Shown piece by piece: positions 8,813 through 10,466 of a stretch of DNA of 10,466 nucleotides. Made by a program: the position numbers and the translations under genes. The notes beneath the pieces were generated by a model. It was not told the origin of the DNA and did not search any database. It was given only the letters and a program-made list of their open reading frames with translations. The DNA is from Anaerolineales bacterium UBA3905 (GTDB lineage Bacteria; Chloroflexota; Anaerolineae; Caldilineales; Caldilineaceae), in the NCBI GenBank assembly GCA_002391565.1, contig DGFH01000232.1, positions 4,173-14,638 of the forward strand. The letters are read 5' to 3'. How positions within the stretch are numbered: position 1 is the stretch's first letter; each line of letters opens with the position of its first letter.

Positions 8813-9424
8813 TCAAGCAACTATTGTTTTACTTTCTCTTGCATTAAATATAGCCCAGCCGAAAATTGCAATCCACACAAAGTAACAGATAAAGGTTATG
8901 CGTTGCCCCAAACCTGGCATGTCACTATACCGAATAAATCCTGTTACTATAGACAGGAGCAACGTTATCAAAAGATAATAATGCAAGCCCTTGAAAGTTT
9001 CTGACTGTGCAGAAATTTTCAATAGCCCAAAACCACCAACAAGGAAAAACAAATAACTGAGTGTTGCTGCAATTGTGTGTAACAACATAGTTGTGGACAT
9101 GCGATTCTCAAAATCGCCTGGAAATACCCCGGAGAGCAACATCATAAGCCCTGATAGTGTGATGGCCCACGCAACCAGTAATCCCAACTTGGACTTTGGC
9201 AAGACGCTTCGAGATGTCCAACCAAGATAAACAATTATCCCACCAGAAACAATGTAACCAAACAAATTCCATAAGAAGGCATTGGGAGCGCCTATGCTTC
9301 CCAATTCACTAATTGCCATATTGAAATGACGAAAATCGTTGCGCAACGATGAAACAAGAAAGTAAATGGCTATAAACCATAAAGGCAAAACCATACCTAA
9401 AAACCCTGCAAAGCGCCGAATCAC
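8813..9424 (-). CDS. DUF998-family six-helix membrane protein
   Basis: 203 residues from GTG 9424, with AAAGG 9 bases upstream on the minus strand. Six hydrophobic segments lie at about 8-26, 52-70, 80-100, 112-132, 148-165 and 177-193. The pieces ISELGSIGAPNAFLWN (38-53), GVFPGD (99-104) and LLHT (114-117) are the signature of DUF998 proteins, an uncharacterised family of bacterial and archaeal integral membrane proteins. No enzymatic or transport function is established for the family, and none is claimed here. The gene is visibly richer in A and T than its neighbours (60-base stretches of about 35-42% G+C, against about 60% in the NUDIX gene), suggesting different ancestry or recent acquisition. 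It converges with the NUDIX gene and appears to be a single-gene unit with its own promoter at 9487-9492. Confidence 0.83.
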   Translation of the reverse strand: MIRRFAGFLGMVLPLWFIAIYFLVSSLRNDFRHFNMAISELGSIGAPNAFLWNLFGYIVSGGIIVYLGWTSRSVLPKSKLGLLVAWAITLSGLMMLLSGVFPGDFENRMSTTMLLHTIAATLSYLFFLVGGFGLLKISAQSETFKGLHYYLLITLLLSIVTGFIRYSDMPGLGQRITFICYFVWIAIFGWAIFNARESKTIVA

Positions 9425-9486
9425 GACAAGATGCCTTTCTCTAAATGTGGGGCGTTCACAATACCGAAATGCGTTTGCTGCTGCTT

Positions 9487-9492
9487 ATTATA
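9487..9492 (-). promoter_or_regulatory. Consensus -10 box for the DUF998 gene
   Basis: Read on the minus strand this is a perfect TATAAT, 62 bases upstream of GTG 9424, giving a leader of about 55 bases. No good -35 hexamer lies 16-18 bases further upstream. That position is instead occupied by the GATGCATC palindrome and the inverted repeat at 9499-9535, so the promoter may rely on an activator or be occluded by a repressor. Confidence 0.5.
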
Positions 9493-9498
9493 GAACTG

Positions 9499-9535
9499 CG
9501 TCACTCTTGATGCATCTATGGCAATTCGAGTGACG
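9499..9535. promoter_or_regulatory. 8-bp inverted repeat upstream of the DUF998 promoter
   Basis: The arms CGTCACTC (9499-9506) and GAGTGACG (9528-9535) match perfectly across a 21-base spacer, which itself contains the 8-base palindrome GATGCATC (9509-9516). The block covers the -35 region of the putative DUF998 promoter, so a regulator-binding site is the simplest reading; a cruciform or RNA hairpin is also possible. Confidence 0.45.
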
Positions 9536-9654
9536 AAAATGAAGCGACAGGCGGTGGCACGGAGTTCATGGCAATAAGGGTAGCAGAGTTCGGTAGCTGC
9601 AGAGTTACAAGGCTCTCCTATACGCAGGTCATCCCCTCCGGCGTGACATCGTGG

Positions 9655-9695
9655 CCTGAGCCGCCGCGTGGGTAGCTTACGCTTCAGGTTTTCTT
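9655..9695 (+). terminator. Terminator-like hairpin with T-tract on the plus strand
   Basis: CCTGA (9655-9659) pairs with TCAGG (9684-9688). Inside, GCGT (9666-9669) pairs with ACGC (9679-9682), and the inner stem is extendable by G-T pairs and one G-C around a 3-base loop; TTTTCTTCT follows from 9689. The T-tract is on the plus strand, opposite to the LysM and DUF998 genes. It would end a plus-strand RNA from this gap, or act weakly in reverse after the LysM gene. The asymmetric internal loop lowers confidence. Confidence 0.35.
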
Positions 9696-9709
9696 CTGCC
9701 GAGGGAACT

Positions 9710-10466
9710 TTACGGAATGACGAGCGTCTGACCCGGCTGAAGCAGGCTCTGTTCAGTGAGGTTGTTGACGCGCAGCATCTCTTGCCAATCGACGCCCAGA
9801 CGATAGGCAATCGCAAAGACAGTGTCGCCACGTCGGACGTTATAGGTTGCCACGCCAGTCGATGCTGCTGTGGATGCAGCGGTCTCGGCGAGCTCTGCGT
9901 CGTCTGCTTCGTTCACACCCGGAATCGTGAGCACCTGGCCGATTTGCAAGTAGTCAGATGCCTTGAGGTTGTTGGCGCGCAGCAATGCATCCAGCGTGGT
10001 GCTGTGGCTCAGGGCAATGCCTAGCGGCGTATCGCCAGCGCGGACAGTGTATGTGCTGGCGGCGCGCTGGCGGTCGCTCTCGAAACCGGTCGGCGCGACA
10101 ACTGTTTTGGGGGCTGTTTGGACTTCGACGGCTGCGGTTGTCTCTGTGTCATCTTCGGCATCCAGACTTGCGGGCAGCGCAATCTCCTGGCCAATCTGAA
10201 GCAAGTCAAATTCTTGCAAGCCATTGACTGCGGCCAGCTCCTGCCAGGTGATATTGTAGCGCAGCGCAATCGTGAAGAGCGTATCGCCTGCAGCTACTGT
10301 GTAACGCTGTTTGCCAGCGACGGCAGCGTTGACCGTTTCCTCGACCGGCCCTCCGATGCCGCCGATCGAGGGTATATGCAGCACCTGGCCGATCTGCAGC
10401 AGATCGTCTTCACCCAGGTTGTTGGCAATGGCGATGTCTTGCCAGTCCAGCCCGTAGCGAATGGCG
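9710..10466 (-). CDS. Multi-LysM domain protein, C-terminal part (5' end outside window)
   Basis: The frame is open from the right edge of the window to TAA 9712-9710, so the protein start is not seen; the GTG at 10384 is an internal valine within a LysM unit. Four LysM modules are visible, from the C terminus: YNVRRGDTVFAIAYRL...TLVIP (9713-9844), YTVRAGDTPLGIALSH...VLTIP (9920-10051), YTVAAGDTLFTIALRY...EIALP (10172-10303) and a partial unit ending VLHIP (10370-10466). Each full unit is 44 residues, with the usual Y-x-V-x-x-GDT start, NxL middle and LQ-x-GQ-x-L-x-IP end. Linkers of 22, 40 and 25 residues are acidic and Ala/Thr-rich. LysM modules bind N-acetylglucosamine in peptidoglycan or chitin-like glycans, so the protein is probably held on the cell wall. 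The stop follows the last LysM at once, so any catalytic domain must be N-terminal. Confidence 0.88.
   Translation of the reverse strand, partial: AIRYGLDWQDIAIANNLGEDDLLQIGQVLHIPSIGGIGGPVEETVNAAVAGKQRYTVAAGDTLFTIALRYNITWQELAAVNGLQEFDLLQIGQEIALPASLDAEDDTETTAAVEVQTAPKTVVAPTGFESDRQRAASTYTVRAGDTPLGIALSHSTTLDALLRANNLKASDYLQIGQVLTIPGVNEADDAELAETAASTAASTGVATYNVRRGDTVFAIAYRLGVDWQEMLRVNNLTEQSLLQPGQTLVIP

Larger units (their letters stand above)
9425..9709. other. Non-coding stretch between DUF998 and LysM genes
   Basis: This 285-base interval carries the DUF998 promoter region at its left end. The remainder (about 9540-9709) holds no credible gene. A minus-strand frame crosses it, but it starts inside the LysM coding region and shows no domain. 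Between 9655 and 9695 the plus strand reads CCTGA, a GC-rich hairpin segment, TCAGG and then TTTTCTT, which resembles a terminator for plus-strand transcription although no plus-strand gene precedes it here. Confidence 0.5.

Noticed and set aside
9421..9831. Minus-strand frame of 136 codons between the LysM and DUF998 genes
   Set aside because: It begins inside the LysM coding region in another frame, has no recognisable domain and is Cys/Arg-rich. I treat the part outside the LysM gene as non-coding.

Overview
The window looks like chromosomal DNA from a GC-rich, free-living bacterium. Several traits are common in filamentous Chloroflexota (Caldilinea/Anaerolinea-like): membrane proteins resembling GT-C glycosyltransferases with a WWGG...GPRYLLPMLPF signature, secreted beta-propeller proteins joined to the membrane by Thr/Pro-rich linkers, multi-LysM proteins, and a NUDIX protein with a winged-helix tail. 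This assignment is inferred from protein style only; no rRNA or other phylogenetic marker is present.

Left block (1-5329, all + strand): the 3' end of a family-2 glycosyltransferase, then two large polytopic membrane proteins that look like GT-C sugar transferases working from a lipid-linked donor, then a secreted, membrane-anchored protein with sialidase-like Asp-boxes and seven D-x-x-G-x-(L/V)-H-type repeats. The last three genes are separated by only 63 and 33 bases and probably form one envelope-glycan or surface-protein operon. The block ends in a clear 11-bp-stem hairpin (5373-5405) lying between convergent genes.

Middle block (5433-8723): a minus-strand exported PQQ-like beta-propeller protein with a Thr/Pro-rich stalk and a C-terminal OB-fold-like domain. 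It is divergent from a plus-strand NUDIX/winged-helix protein of the NrtR/ADP-ribose pyrophosphatase type. The roughly 420-base divergent region between them holds several short palindromes, one just upstream of the NUDIX gene where an operator would be expected. For both genes the likely start is downstream of the longest possible start, as judged by Shine-Dalgarno position.

Right block (8813-10466, minus strand): a small DUF998-type six-helix membrane protein in visibly AT-richer DNA, preceded by a perfect TATAAT box and an 8-bp inverted repeat; a 285-base non-coding stretch with a structured, T-tract-ended segment; and the C-terminal part of a protein with at least four LysM domains that runs off the window edge.

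I see no CRISPR array, tRNA, rRNA, transposase or recognisable defence system. The points most worth following are the propeller plus OB-fold architecture, the seven-repeat anchored Asp-box protein beside two GT-C-like enzymes, the NUDIX regulator with its candidate operator, and the AT-rich DUF998 segment with its unexplained flanking non-coding DNA.
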